From positions 1,718,001 through 1,782,000 of the forward strand of contig NZ_CP063231.1 of the NCBI RefSeq assembly GCF_023612255.1: DNA of 64,000 nucleotides. The letters are read 5' to 3'. The DNA is from Luteibacter flocculans (GTDB lineage: Bacteria; Pseudomonadota; Gammaproteobacteria; Xanthomonadales; Rhodanobacteraceae). Below the pieces are notes generated by a model. That model had not been told where the DNA came from, made no database searches, and saw nothing but the letters and a program-made list of their open reading frames with translations. Of this stretch, positions 36,398 to 45,985 are shown one piece after another. The translations under genes were made by a program, and so were the position numbers. How positions within the stretch are numbered: the stretch's first letter is position 1; each line of letters begins with the position of its first letter.

Positions 36398-38931
36398 GTA
36401 CGTACCGCATGACCGAACCCCTTGGTGTACTGATCTTCACGCCGCGCCGCGATGTGCGTCGTGCCGTGTTCGATGCCCTCGACCTCGATGGCGGCTTCGT
36501 GTTGCTGAGCGCCCGCGATTCAGCACAGCTTGAAACGCTGCTGGCGGATGCGCCGCCGTTGCACGTGGTCGTGGTCGGCGCCGACGGCAATCCCGAGGTG
36601 ACCCGCGGGCTACGGATTCTGCGCGGTTTTCCTGCCTACGCGTCGCTGCCGCTCGTCCATATCGTGGACGACGCGCCGGGCGTGGCGCCCGAGGGTGCCA
36701 TTGATTGGCTTCGCGAGAGCGCGATTCCCACCGAACTGGCCCAGCGCGTGCGTGCGGCGCTCGACGCCCCGGCGCCGCCGTCGGTCAGCGGCCCGGCGCA
36801 ACCGGACTGGCGCTTCGCCTTCGATGCCGGAGCGGCCTGGGTCGTGGCATCCACGCCCGACGGCTGCATCGTCGAAAGCGGTGCGGCGATGGAGCGGCTG
36901 TGTGCCGGCGAAGGGCCGGTGCAGGGCCGGCTACTTCAGGAGCTGATCGTGCTTGCCGACGGGGCGACCTGGCCGGTGCCCGACGGTGACGGCCTGGCCT
37001 GTATGCTGCGCCGCCGCGACGGAGGGGAGATCGTCGGCGAGGCGGACGTCCGCCACGTCGTCGACCGCGGCCAGCACCGCATCGCGGTCGCTTTCCGCGA
37101 TTTGCGCTCGGCAGACTCGGCACAGCGGGCGCTCGCGTTGCTCGCCTCGCTGGAGGGCTGCCAGAGCGACGACGAAGGCATCGGCGAAGCGGCGGCCATG
37201 ATCGCCGACGTGCTGGATCTCGACGTGGTCGCCGTCTGGTCCGCACTGCCGGAGAGCGAACTGGGCCCTGAGGTGGTGGCACGCATCTGGAATGCACCCG
37301 GCCAGGTCGAATGGCCGGACGCCAGCGACCTGCCGCTGCTGAAGATATGCCTCGGTGGCGAATCGCTGTTGTCCCTCGATGCCACGTCCGACCTGCCCAT
37401 GGGCGACCCGTTGATCGAGGCGCTCGGACTGCGCTCGTACGTACTGCTGCCGCTGCTGGACGAACGCCGTAACGTGCTCGGCGCGCTGCTGGCCGGCCGC
37501 AGGCGGCATGGCAGCGACGCGCGTATGCTCGGCCTGGCGCTGCGAGCGGCCACTGCGCGTTTCGCCAGCGCACTGGAACTGCGCCGTGCGCGCGAGCAAG
37601 GGCGGGTGCGCGGCCTGATCGACACGCTGACGGGCTTGCCCAATCGGCTGCTCTTCAACGATCGGCTCGATACCACTATCCGCGAGGCCGAGCGCACCGG
37701 CGAATGCTTCGCCACGCTGCTGGTGGATCTCGATCGATTCAAGAGCATCAACGAGACCCTCGGCCACGCGGTAGGCGACAAGGTACTGGTCTCGGTGGCG
37801 AAGCGGTTGCGTGCCAGCGTGCGCGCCTCCGACACCATCGCGCGCTACGCGGGCGACGAATTCACCATGATCCTGCGCCACATCATCCAGCGCGACGACG
37901 TGCTGCGCATCGCCGAAAAGGTCGTGCAGGCGATGGAGGTGCCGCTCTCGCTGGATGATGGCTCCGAACTGCAGGCCACGGTCTCCGTAGGCATCTCGTA
38001 CTTCCCCGATGATGCCGTGGAAGGCGAGCTGCTTCTGCGCCACGCCGACGAAGCGATGTACGGAGCCAAGAGTCTCGGTCGCAACAACTATCAGGTCTAC
38101 GCGAATAACGTGGACGCCACCCAGCAACAGCAGACCGAACTGAAGGCACGCCTGCGTCACGCGGTGCGCAACGACGAACTGCGTGTCTTCTACCAGCCGC
38201 AGGTCGAAGCATCCAGCGAGGACATCGTCGGCATGGAGGCGCTGGTTCGCTGGGAGCATCCCGAGCTCGGCATGATCAGCCCGGCCTTCTTCATTCCATT
38301 GGCCGAAGCGAGCGGCTTGATCGTGCCCATCGGCGAGTGGGTGCTGCGGACGGCCTGCGCTCAGGCCAAGGCATGGGAATCACGCTACGGCCTGGGGCTG
38401 CGGCTGGGTGTCAATCTTTCCGCCGTCCAGTTGATGCAGTCCAATCTCGCCTCGGTGGTAGCCACCGTCCTGCGGGACACGGGTCTCGATCCGCACCAGT
38501 TGGAGCTGGAGGTCACCGAAAGCATCAGCGTGAAGACGGTGCCGCACCTGGTGGAAACCCTCGATGCGCTGCATGCCATGGGCTGCCGGATTGCGATCGA
38601 CGATTTCGGTACGGGCGCGGCGTCGCTGGATTACCTGCGCCGCCTGCCGGCCGACCGAATCAAGATCGACCAGAGTTTCGTGCGCAACATCGGTGTGGAC
38701 CCCGATGACGAAGCCATCGTTCGCGCCACCATCGAGATGGCTCATCACCTGAAGCGCGGGGTGGTGGCCGAGGGCGTGGAAATCGAGCAGCACCTCCAGT
38801 TCCTTCGCCTGAACGGCTGCGACGAGCTGCAGGGCTACCTGTTCTGCCGCCCATTGCCGACCCCCGCCTTCGACAAGCTGCTCGCCGAGCGCGAGCGCCT
38901 GGTCAACGAGGGCAGGGCCGTGCCGGCCTGA
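36394..38931 (+). CDS. GGDEF-EAL c-di-GMP turnover protein with REC-like and GAF domains
   Basis: The 845-residue cytoplasmic protein comprises a degenerate receiver-like N terminus (about 8-125, no phosphoacceptor motif), a PAS-like linker and a GAF-like domain (about 250-400). A GGDEF domain follows (R-Y-A-G-D-E-F; the first Gly is Ala, which is still compatible with activity), then an intact EAL domain (M-E-A-L-V-R-W; N-L-S; E-V-T-E-S; D-D-F-G-T-G; K-I-D-Q-S-F). The EAL side has the residues needed for c-di-GMP hydrolysis, so a phosphodiesterase with a regulatory or weakly active GGDEF is the best guess. It is translated coupled to the 158-residue gene. Confidence 0.9.
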   Translation: MSTYRMTEPLGVLIFTPRRDVRRAVFDALDLDGGFVLLSARDSAQLETLLADAPPLHVVVVGADGNPEVTRGLRILRGFPAYASLPLVHIVDDAPGVAPEGAIDWLRESAIPTELAQRVRAALDAPAPPSVSGPAQPDWRFAFDAGAAWVVASTPDGCIVESGAAMERLCAGEGPVQGRLLQELIVLADGATWPVPDGDGLACMLRRRDGGEIVGEADVRHVVDRGQHRIAVAFRDLRSADSAQRALALLASLEGCQSDDEGIGEAAAMIADVLDLDVVAVWSALPESELGPEVVARIWNAPGQVEWPDASDLPLLKICLGGESLLSLDATSDLPMGDPLIEALGLRSYVLLPLLDERRNVLGALLAGRRRHGSDARMLGLALRAATARFASALELRRAREQGRVRGLIDTLTGLPNRLLFNDRLDTTIREAERTGECFATLLVDLDRFKSINETLGHAVGDKVLVSVAKRLRASVRASDTIARYAGDEFTMILRHIIQRDDVLRIAEKVVQAMEVPLSLDDGSELQATVSVGISYFPDDAVEGELLLRHADEAMYGAKSLGRNNYQVYANNVDATQQQQTELKARLRHAVRNDELRVFYQPQVEASSEDIVGMEALVRWEHPELGMISPAFFIPLAEASGLIVPIGEWVLRTACAQAKAWESRYGLGLRLGVNLSAVQLMQSNLASVVATVLRDTGLDPHQLELEVTESISVKTVPHLVETLDALHAMGCRIAIDDFGTGAASLDYLRRLPADRIKIDQSFVRNIGVDPDDEAIVRATIEMAHHLKRGVVAEGVEIEQHLQFLRLNGCDELQGYLFCRPLPTPAFDKLLAERERLVNEGRAVPA

Positions 38932-38986
38932 TCCGTCGGCACTGCCCGGCCGGGCCTGCTTGAGTTCGCCGGCCCGCCCCGCATAT

Positions 38987-39002
38987 TTTCACCGAGGTGA
39001 AA
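38987..39002. promoter_or_regulatory. 16-base palindrome upstream of the rpoE promoter
   Basis: TTTCACC-GA-GGTGAAA is a perfect inverted repeat with 7-base arms, 17 bases before the -35 of the sigma-E promoter. It has the size of a dimeric repressor or activator site. The regulator is unknown. Confidence 0.45.
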
Positions 39003-39018
39003 TCGGCATGGCGCCAAT

Positions 39019-39045
39019 GAACTTGCGCCACGTCGGCTTGTCTCA
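39019..39045 (+). promoter_or_regulatory. Autoregulatory sigma-E promoter of rpoE
   Basis: GAACTT (39019-39024), a 16-base spacer and TCTCA (39041-39045) match the RpoE consensus. It lies 46 bases before the rpoE start codon, so RpoE activates its own operon, as known for rpoE/algU loci. Confidence 0.8.
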
Positions 39046-39090
39046 TCTGCGCCCGCGACTGGCCCCGAACGCTTTAAGGAGACGGCCCGG

Positions 39091-39687
39091 ATGGGCGAAA
39101 ACGAACTGGATCAAGCACTTGTTGAACGTGTGCAGCAAGGAGACCGACGCGCGTTCGACCTGCTTGTCCGCAAGTACCAGCACAAGGTCATTGCTCTTAT
39201 CTCACGCTACGTACATGACTGGACCGAGTGCGAGGACATCGCTCAGGAGGCCTTCGTGCGCGCCTGGCGCGCGCTGGGCTCGTTCCGCGGCGAGAGCGCT
39301 TTCTATACCTGGCTGTACAAGATTGCGGTCAATACCGCGAAGAATCATCTGGTTGCCATGGGGCGTCGCCCGCCCACCGGCGACATCGATATCGAAGATG
39401 CCGTGTACGTCCCCGGCGCCACGCGCATGCACGAAAGCGCCACCCCGGAGCGCGAAATGATGCGCGAACAGGTGGAACAAACGGTCTTTTCCACTGTCCA
39501 AGCCCTGCCCGAGGAACTTCGGGTAGCCATTACCCTGCGCGAGGTGGAGGGCAAAAGCTACGAGGACATCGCTTCCATCATGGACTGTCCTATTGGCACT
39601 GTCCGTTCACGTATCTTCAGGGCTCGCGAAGCCATCGATCAGAAACTGCGGCCGCTGTTGTCCGACCGCGAGGACCACACCTCATGA
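39091..39687 (+). CDS. rpoE: RNA polymerase sigma-E factor (AlgU type)
   Basis: The 198-residue group 4 sigma factor directs the envelope-stress response. Region 2 shows F-D-L-L-V-R-K-Y-Q-H-K-V and D-I-A-Q-E-A-F-V-R-A-W-R; region 4 shows L-P-E-E-L-R-V-A-I-T-L-R-E and Y-E-D-I-A-S-I-M-D-C-P-I-G-T-V-R-S-R. The length is standard. AAGGAG precedes the ATG. Its stop overlaps the anti-sigma start (ATGA). Confidence 0.97.
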   Translation: MGENELDQALVERVQQGDRRAFDLLVRKYQHKVIALISRYVHDWTECEDIAQEAFVRAWRALGSFRGESAFYTWLYKIAVNTAKNHLVAMGRRPPTGDIDIEDAVYVPGATRMHESATPEREMMREQVEQTVFSTVQALPEELRVAITLREVEGKSYEDIASIMDCPIGTVRSRIFRAREAIDQKLRPLLSDREDHTS

Positions 39688-40349
39688 GTGAAGCCAATCG
39701 CGAAATTCTCTCCGCCGGCATGGACGGTGAGCTGTCACGGGAGGAGGTCCGCTTCCTGCTGCGACGGCTTGAGGCCGATCCGGTTCTTGCCGACACGTGG
39801 GCGCGTTTTCACGTGGGGCGCGACGGCTTGCGCCGTCAGGCTACGCCCTTGGCCTCGGGTGACTTCGCCAGCCGTGTGATGGCCGCCATTGACGCTGATT
39901 CGGCCGAGTTCGCTCAGCCCGCGGGAGTCGCGCAGCCCCGTCGTCGCTGGTTGCAGTGGTCCGCCGGTGGCGCCATCGCCGCCAGTGTCGCGGTAGCCGC
40001 GCTCATGTTGACGCAGCCCGCGGGGAACCGTGTCTCGGCGCCGGATGTTGCTCGCAGCGCACCGTTGAGCGGGGACGCGGAGGTCGCCGACGCCTCGCCT
40101 GCGCCGGTTGCCGCTCCTGCTGTGCCGCAGTGGCTCAGCGGCAACATGGCGTCGCAGTTCACCCAGAAGGCAGCGTTCGACAGCTCGAGTGATGAAGGCG
40201 CTGCCGCCGCTTATCTGCCGCGCTCTACGCCGTACCAGCTTCACCATGCCCGGGCCGCTTCGGCTTCGGAGGGCAATGGCTACATGCTGCTGATCCGTCC
40301 TGACGGAAGCCGTTATGTCCAGCCGGTCGCTGCGCCGCAGGCTCGCTGA
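39684..40349 (+). CDS. rseA: Anti-sigma-E factor (RseA/MucA type)
   Basis: The 221-residue membrane protein has an N-terminal RseA domain (I-L-S-A-G-M-D-G-E-L; E-E-V-R-F-L-L-R-R-L) that binds sigma-E, one transmembrane helix (about 94-113) and a periplasmic tail rich in Ala and Pro. It holds RpoE inactive until cleaved by DegS/RseP-type proteases under envelope stress. It begins within the rpoE stop codon, so the pair is made in a fixed ratio. No rseB-like gene follows; degP comes directly next. Confidence 0.92.
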   Translation: MSEANREILSAGMDGELSREEVRFLLRRLEADPVLADTWARFHVGRDGLRRQATPLASGDFASRVMAAIDADSAEFAQPAGVAQPRRRWLQWSAGGAIAASVAVAALMLTQPAGNRVSAPDVARSAPLSGDAEVADASPAPVAAPAVPQWLSGNMASQFTQKAAFDSSSDEGAAAAYLPRSTPYQLHHARAASASEGNGYMLLIRPDGSRYVQPVAAPQAR

Positions 40350-40364
40350 GCCGCGGCGTATGCC

Positions 40365-40387
40365 GCGCGCCGAGATTCCCGGCGCGC
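40365..40387. terminator. Weak hairpin between rseA and degP
   Basis: GCGCGCCG and CGGCGCGC enclose a 7-base loop and are followed by CCCCTTTCCC. With no T-run it could attenuate transcription between rseA and degP without stopping it. Confidence 0.4.
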
Positions 40388-40460
40388 CCCTTTCCCATTC
40401 GTAACAACCCGCGCGGTCACTCCGCACGGGCAGCCATGGTCAGGTTAAAGGAGGAAATCG

Positions 40461-41885
40461 ATGGCTTTGTGGCATGCACGCGCGCTCCTCGGCGGAGCGC
40501 TGGTTCTGGCAGGTGCTGGCGCCAAGGCGCAATCGCTGCCTGATTTCACGGGCGTCGTAGAAAAGAACGCGCCCGCCGTCGTCCACGTGGAGGCGAAGAC
40601 GACGGGTGTCGCGCGCAAGGCGCGGGGCGGCCCGGGCGGCATGCCCGACGACCAGCAGGAAGAGCTGCTGCGCCGTTTCTTCGGTATGCCGGGCATGCCG
40701 ATGCAACCACGCGAGCAGACCTCGCTCGGTTCGGGCTTCATCATTTCCAGTGATGGCTACATCCTGACCAACGATCACGTGGTCGACGACGCCGACGAGG
40801 TAAAGGTCCGCCTGCAGGACCGTCGCACGTTCACTGCGAAGGTCGTCGGTAAGGATCCCCAGTACGACATCGCCTTGCTCAAGGTCGATGGCTCCTCGCT
40901 GCCCACGGTCTCCATCGGCGATTCGCGCTCGGTCAAGCGCGGCCAATGGGCTCTGGCCATCGGCTCGCCGTTCGGTCTGGATGCCACGGTCACGCACGGC
41001 ATCATCAGCGCCGTCGGCCGCAACCTCGGTAGTGGCGACCAGCCCTATACCTCGTTCATCCAGACCGACGTGCCGATCAATCGCGGCAACTCCGGCGGTC
41101 CGCTGTTCAACCTGCAAGGGCAGGTGATCGGCGTGAACTCGCAGATCTACTCCACCTCGGGTGGCTACCAGGGCCTGTCGTTCTCGATTCCGATCGATGT
41201 CGCGATGAACGTCGTGCAGCAGATCAAGGAAAAGGGTTACGTTTCCCGCGGCATGCTCGGCGTGACCGTCCAGCCGGTGGATCAGTTCGTCAAGAACCTC
41301 GATCTGCCCGACGCCAACGGCGCCCTCGTCGCCCAGGTCACCCCGGGCAGCGGTGCCGACAAGGCCGGCATCAAGCAGGGCGACGTCATCCTGTCGTTCA
41401 ACGGCACACCGATCACGCAGTCGCCCGACCTGCCGCCCCTGGTCGGTCTGACCAAGCCCGGTTCCATGGCCAAGGTCGAGATCCTCCGCGATCACAAGAA
41501 GCAGGTCGTCGACGTCAAGGTCGGCGAACTGCCGCGCGACAAGGACGCCCTGGCCTCGGCCAGCGGAGACAGCGATGGTGCCGGCGGTGGGTCTGCGGCC
41601 GCCCTCGGCATGTCGGTGCAGGACATCGACGCGTCCGCGCGTACTGAGCTTGGCCTCAAGCCGGGCGAAGGCGTGGTCGTCAGCCGGATCACCGGCCGCG
41701 CTGCCGCCAGCGCCGGCCTGCAATCGGGCGACGTGATCCTCATGGTCAACCAGAAGCGGATCGGCAACGCCGCTGCCTTCCGCGATGCCGTGAAGGGGAT
41801 CAAGCCCGGCGATACCGCGATGCTGCTGGTCCGCCGCGACGATTCCACCCGCTTCGTTGGGGTCACCGTACCCAGTGAGCGCTGA
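40461..41885 (+). CDS. degP: Periplasmic serine protease DegP/MucD (HtrA family)
   Basis: The 474-residue envelope protease/chaperone has an N-terminal export signal (about 1-24) and a trypsin-like domain with triad His106 (T-N-D-H-V-V), Asp136 (Q-Y-D-I-A-L-L) and Ser211 (G-N-S-G-G-P-L). Two PDZ domains follow (about 265-355 and 380-465). It degrades misfolded periplasmic proteins. It lies in the rpoE locus as mucD does in Pseudomonas. A strong ribosome site, AAAGGAGGAAATCG, precedes the ATG. Confidence 0.96.
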   Translation: MALWHARALLGGALVLAGAGAKAQSLPDFTGVVEKNAPAVVHVEAKTTGVARKARGGPGGMPDDQQEELLRRFFGMPGMPMQPREQTSLGSGFIISSDGYILTNDHVVDDADEVKVRLQDRRTFTAKVVGKDPQYDIALLKVDGSSLPTVSIGDSRSVKRGQWALAIGSPFGLDATVTHGIISAVGRNLGSGDQPYTSFIQTDVPINRGNSGGPLFNLQGQVIGVNSQIYSTSGGYQGLSFSIPIDVAMNVVQQIKEKGYVSRGMLGVTVQPVDQFVKNLDLPDANGALVAQVTPGSGADKAGIKQGDVILSFNGTPITQSPDLPPLVGLTKPGSMAKVEILRDHKKQVVDVKVGELPRDKDALASASGDSDGAGGGSAAALGMSVQDIDASARTELGLKPGEGVVVSRITGRAAASAGLQSGDVILMVNQKRIGNAAAFRDAVKGIKPGDTAMLLVRRDDSTRFVGVTVPSER

Positions 41886-42011
41886 GCGCAAAACCGGCCG
41901 TCGTTCGGCGGCGGCCGGCCTTCCATGCGATACTACGGGATTCGCGCCGGCCCCCAGGTCGGCGCGCGTCGTTCGCGCCGCGAGCGATGGTGAACGTGAC
42001 CACGGCGCTCC

Positions 42012-43802
42012 ATGGAACTCATCCGCAACTTCTCCATCATTGCCCACATCGACCACGGTAAGTCGACCCTGGCCGATCGCATCATCCAATTGTGTGGCGG
42101 CCTGACCGAGCGCGAAATGGAAGCGCAGGTCCTCGACAACAACCCGATCGAGCGCGAGCGCGGCATCACCATCAAGGCTCAGTCCGTGTCGCTGCCGTAC
42201 AAGGCGCGCGACGGCAAGACCTACCAGTTGAATTTCATCGATACGCCCGGCCATGTCGACTTCTCCTATGAGGTCAGCCGTTCGCTATCGGCGTGCGAGG
42301 GTGCGCTGCTGGTCGTGGATGCGGCGCAGGGTGTGGAAGCGCAGTCGGTCGCCAACTGCTATACCGCGATCGAGCAGGGGCTCGAGGTCATTCCCGTCCT
42401 CAACAAGATCGACCTGCCGACGGCGGACATCGAAAAGGCCAAGGCCGAAATCGAGGCTGTGATTGGCCTCGACGCCAGCGACGCCATTCCCGTCAGCGCG
42501 AAGACCGGTCAGAACGTGATCGAGGTGCTGGAAGCGATCATTCATCGCATCCCGCCACCGAAGCCGGGTAACACCGACAAGCTTCAGGCGCTCATCATCG
42601 ATTCCTGGTTCGACAACTACCTCGGCGTGGTCTCGCTGGTGCGCGTCATGCAGGGCGAGATCCGCCCGGGCGACAAGATCCTGGTGATGTCCACCGGCCG
42701 TACGCATCTGGTGGACGACGTGGGCGTGTTCACGCCCAAACGCAAGAAGCTCGATCGTCTCGCGGCGGGCGAGGTCGGCTGGATCAACGCCTCGATCAAG
42801 GACGTGCACGGCGCGCCGGTCGGCGATACGCTCACCCATGCCGGCAAGCCCGCAGAAGAGCCGTTGCCCGGCTTCCAGACGATGCAGCCGCGCGTGTTCG
42901 CGGGTCTCTTTCCCGTGTCCGCCGACGATTACCCGGCGCTGCGCGAGGCCCTGGACAAGTTGCGTCTCAACGATGCGGCCATGTTCTTCGAGCCGGAGAG
43001 TTCCGAGGCCATGGGCTTCGGCTTCCGCTGCGGCTTCCTCGGCATGCTGCACATGGAAATCGTCCAGGAGCGTCTCGAGCGCGAATACGATCTCGACCTC
43101 ATCACCACGGCGCCGACGGTCGTCTACGAGGTCGCGAAGACCGACGGTAGCGTGCTGCAGATGGACAACCCGGCGAAGCTGCCTCCGCCGCAGCAGATTG
43201 CCGAGATCCGCGAGCCGATCATCGTCGCCAACATTCTCACGCCCGCCGACTACGTCGGCAACGTGATCAAGCTGTGCGAAGAGAAGCGTGGCGTGCAGCG
43301 TTCCATCCAGTACCTCGCCACCCAGGTGCAGGTCACCTACGAACTGCCGCTGGCCGAGGTCGTGCTCGACTTCTTCGACCGGCTGAAGTCCGTGTCGCGC
43401 GGTTACGCGTCGATGGATTACCACCTCGACCGTTTCGACGCGGGTCCGTTCGTGCGCGTGGACATTCTCATCAACGGCGATCGCGTCGACGCACTGAGCC
43501 TGATCGTGCATCGCTCGCACGCCGATCGCCGCGGACGCGAGCTGGTGGAGCGCATGAAGGATCTGATCCCGCGCCAGCAGTTCGATGTGGCGATCCAGGC
43601 GGCGATCGGCGCCGCGGTCATCGCGCGTTCCACCGTGAAAGCGCTGCGCAAGAACGTTCTGGCGAAGTGCTACGGCGGTGACGTGTCGCGCAAGAAGAAG
43701 CTTCTGGAGAAACAGAAGGAAGGCAAGAAGCGCATGAAGCAGGTGGGTAGCGTGGAAATCCCGCAGGAAGCCTTCCTTGCAGTGCTGAAGGTCGACAAAT
43801 AA
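42012..43802 (+). CDS. lepA: Elongation factor 4 (LepA)
   Basis: The 596-residue translational GTPase back-translocates or remodels stalled ribosomes. G1 is [11 protein letters not shown]3 D-T-P-G-H-V-D-F, and G4 N-K-I-D-L. EF-G-like domains and the LepA-specific C-terminal domain follow ([16 protein letters not shown]). It starts the lepA-lepB-DUF4845-rnc-era-recO run typical of gammaproteobacteria. A GC-rich hairpin (about 41893-41922) lies between degP and lepA. Confidence 0.98.
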   Translation: MELIRNFSIIAHIDHGKSTLADRIIQLCGGLTEREMEAQVLDNNPIERERGITIKAQSVSLPYKARDGKTYQLNFIDTPGHVDFSYEVSRSLSACEGALLVVDAAQGVEAQSVANCYTAIEQGLEVIPVLNKIDLPTADIEKAKAEIEAVIGLDASDAIPVSAKTGQNVIEVLEAIIHRIPPPKPGNTDKLQALIIDSWFDNYLGVVSLVRVMQGEIRPGDKILVMSTGRTHLVDDVGVFTPKRKKLDRLAAGEVGWINASIKDVHGAPVGDTLTHAGKPAEEPLPGFQTMQPRVFAGLFPVSADDYPALREALDKLRLNDAAMFFEPESSEAMGFGFRCGFLGMLHMEIVQERLEREYDLDLITTAPTVVYEVAKTDGSVLQMDNPAKLPPPQQIAEIREPIIVANILTPADYVGNVIKLCEEKRGVQRSIQYLATQVQVTYELPLAEVVLDFFDRLKSVSRGYASMDYHLDRFDAGPFVRVDILINGDRVDALSLIVHRSHADRRGRELVERMKDLIPRQQFDVAIQAAIGAAVIARSTVKALRKNVLAKCYGGDVSRKKKLLEKQKEGKKRMKQVGSVEIPQEAFLAVLKVDK

Positions 43803-43899
43803 GCCCTTTCGGGCAGCATGACGTTTCACCTATGGATAACCGGCGCGGGATGCGCCGGAATGGGCCTCGCGGCCCCTCGACACGACTGACGGAGTTGGC

Positions 43900-44802
43900 A
43901 TGGCGGCATTCGATTTTTCGGCGATTCTTCTTGGCCTGACGGTTCTCTTCGGAGTGATCTGGCTGTTCGATCGCCTGTTTCTCGCGAAGGCACGCCGGGC
44001 GCGTGCGGAGGCCACTGGCGAGGAGCAGCCCGAATCCTGGCCGGTCGACTGGTCGCGGTCGCTGTTCCCTGTGATTCTGGTGGTGCTGATCCTGCGCTCG
44101 TTCGTCGCCGAGCCGTTCCGTATTCCCTCCGGTTCGATGATGCCCACGCTGGACGTCGGCGACTTCATCCTGGTCAACAAGTTTGCCTATGGCCTGCGCA
44201 TGCCGGCCTTCAACAACAAGCTGGTCGCCAATGGCGAGCCGCGGCGTGGCGACGTGGTGGTCTTTCGTTTTCCGGGGTTCCTCTGCCGCGATGAAAACGG
44301 CCAGACCGTCCGCAGCGGCGATATCACCTGCCAGGATCCGCACGCCGCTGTGCCCAGCGAGAACTGGATCAAGCGCGTGATCGGCTTGCCCGGCGATCGC
44401 ATCGAAACGCGCGGTAGCGAACTCTTCATCAACGGCGAGCGCGTCGGCGCCGATGAAATCGGGCCGTTCAAGGGCAGCATGACCCGCCCCGAAGATCGCC
44501 TGCTGATGACCTACGGCTCCAAGCTCTATACCGAGCACCTGGGCAGCATCAACCACACGATCGCGCTTACCCCCGCGTACAACATGCCGATGGATATTCC
44601 CAACGCGGTGGTGCCGTCCGAGGTGCCCAAGGGCTGCTACATCGTCATGGGCGACAACCGCATGAACAGCACCGACAGCCGCTGGTGGGGCTGCATGCCC
44701 GAGCAGAATCTCGTCGGCAAGGCCTTCTTCGTCTGGCTGGCCTGGCGCGGCCCCAGCAATGGCTGGCTCGATTTCTCCAAGATGGGCAAGGTCATCCATT
44801 GA
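43900..44802 (+). CDS. lepB: Signal peptidase I
   Basis: The 300-residue inner membrane protease removes signal peptides of Sec and Tat substrates. Two N-terminal helices (about 6-26 and 54-70) precede the periplasmic domain. Catalytic Ser79 lies in P-S-G-S-M-M-P-T and Lys158 in N-W-I-K-R-V-I-G-L-P-G-D. G-D-N-R-M-N-S-T-D-S-R is box E. It follows lepA after 97 bases, the conserved order. Confidence 0.97.
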   Translation: MAAFDFSAILLGLTVLFGVIWLFDRLFLAKARRARAEATGEEQPESWPVDWSRSLFPVILVVLILRSFVAEPFRIPSGSMMPTLDVGDFILVNKFAYGLRMPAFNNKLVANGEPRRGDVVVFRFPGFLCRDENGQTVRSGDITCQDPHAAVPSENWIKRVIGLPGDRIETRGSELFINGERVGADEIGPFKGSMTRPEDRLLMTYGSKLYTEHLGSINHTIALTPAYNMPMDIPNAVVPSEVPKGCYIVMGDNRMNSTDSRWWGCMPEQNLVGKAFFVWLAWRGPSNGWLDFSKMGKVIH

Positions 44803-44941
44803 GCGAACGGAGGCGTCCGTCACGCCGCGGGGCGTTGCGGATACCGCCGGACAAGGTAATCTCCGCTGCGGGGCGCATATCGCGCCCCGCGCGCATTCCA
44901 CGTCTTGAACAGGGGAGCCGCCACGGCGGCGGGACACAAGC

Positions 44942-45316
44942 ATGAAATCCAGGCAATCGGGCATTACCCTCATCGGCTTTCTCATCGTGCTGCTGGTGCT
45001 CGGCTTCTTCGCCTTCATGGGCATGAAGCTGGTGCCCGCGTACATCGAGTTCTTCGGCGTGAAAAAGGCCATGAGCCAGATCGCGACGAGCGGCAGCAAC
45101 CAGGACCTCGACGGCATCCGCCGCGACCTGATGTTCAAGATGGGCTTCCAGTATGTGGACGACGCCACGATCCAGCCCAAGGACATCACGCTGGATCGCG
45201 CCAACAATGGTGCAAGGCTCAACGTCAGCTACGAAAAGCAGATCCATTTCCTCTACAACATCGACTTCCTCCTGCATTTCGACAATTCGGTGCAGTTGAG
45301 GAATGCGCCCATGTAA
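44942..45316 (+). CDS. DUF4845 protein
   Basis: The 124-residue protein has a prepilin-like N terminus (S-R-Q-S-G-I-T-L-I-G-F-L-I-V-L-L-V-L-G) and a periplasmic domain ending F-L-L-H-F-D-N-S-V-Q-L. DUF4845 genes are regularly found between lepB and rnc, so this is a conserved position, but no function is known. Gly-Ile-Thr-Leu-Ile-Gly resembles a type IV prepilin site with Gly instead of Glu at +5. The start of rnc comes 9 bases later. Confidence 0.92.
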   Translation: MKSRQSGITLIGFLIVLLVLGFFAFMGMKLVPAYIEFFGVKKAMSQIATSGSNQDLDGIRRDLMFKMGFQYVDDATIQPKDITLDRANNGARLNVSYEKQIHFLYNIDFLLHFDNSVQLRNAPM

Positions 45317-45325
45317 CGAGCGATC

Positions 45326-45976
45326 GTGCAGTTCCCTCATTCCTTCCGTAATCCCGATCTGGCCACCCTGGCGCTGACCCACCGCAGCGTCGGCAAGCCG
45401 AACAACGAACGCCTGGAATTCCTCGGCGACGCCCTTCTGGGTGCCACCGTGGCGGAACTGCTGTTCGAGGCCCATCCCAACGCCAGCGAGGGCGAGCTGT
45501 CGCGTCTGCGCGCGCAGCTCGTCAACGGGCAGGCGCTGGCCGTCATCGCCCGCGAACTGGAGCTGGGCGACAAACTGCGCCTGGGGCCGGGTGAACTGAA
45601 GAGCGGCGGTTTCCGCCGTGACTCCATCCTGGCCGACGCCTTCGAGGCGTTGGTCGCCGCGGTCTACCTGGACGACGGCTACGATGCCTGCCGCCAGCTC
45701 GTGCGCCGGCTGTTCGCCCCGCGGGTGGCCGAGATCAAGCGTTCCAGCAAGGACGCCAAGACCCGCCTGCAGGAATGGCTGCAGGGCAGGGGCTTGCCGT
45801 TGCCCACCTACGAACTTATCGACAGCTACGGCGAAGACCACGCCAAGACCTTCGACGTAAGCTGTTCCATCGACGAGCCTGAGCCGATCCGTGTCGAGGG
45901 GCGCGGCGGCAGCCGGCGCGCCGCCGAACAGGATGCTGCCGAAGCCGTGCTTCGCCGCCTTACCGGCGTACAGTAA
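45326..45976 (+). CDS. rnc: Ribonuclease III
   Basis: The 216-residue double-strand RNA endonuclease processes rRNA precursors and structured mRNAs. The RNase III signature N-E-R-L-E-F-L-G-D-A-L-L is at residues about 30-41, with a second acidic pair in D-A-F-E-A-L-V-A-A-V-Y-L. A double-strand RNA-binding domain occupies about 145-213 (R-L-Q-E-W-L-Q; G-G-S-R-R-A-A-E-Q-D-A-A). Translation starts at GTG. Confidence 0.97.
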   Translation: MQFPHSFRNPDLATLALTHRSVGKPNNERLEFLGDALLGATVAELLFEAHPNASEGELSRLRAQLVNGQALAVIARELELGDKLRLGPGELKSGGFRRDSILADAFEALVAAVYLDDGYDACRQLVRRLFAPRVAEIKRSSKDAKTRLQEWLQGRGLPLPTYELIDSYGEDHAKTFDVSCSIDEPEPIRVEGRGGSRRAAEQDAAEAVLRRLTGVQ

Positions 45977-45985
45977 AAGACACCT

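Noticed and set aside
36394-36770. Functional receiver domain at the N terminus of the GGDEF/EAL protein
   Set aside because: The acidic pocket and phosphoacceptor Asp pattern could not be found; only the overall strand/helix alternation resembles a receiver.
36931-38259. A 442-codon minus-strand frame
   Set aside because: Antisense to the GGDEF/EAL domains, whose catalytic motifs are intact on the plus strand.
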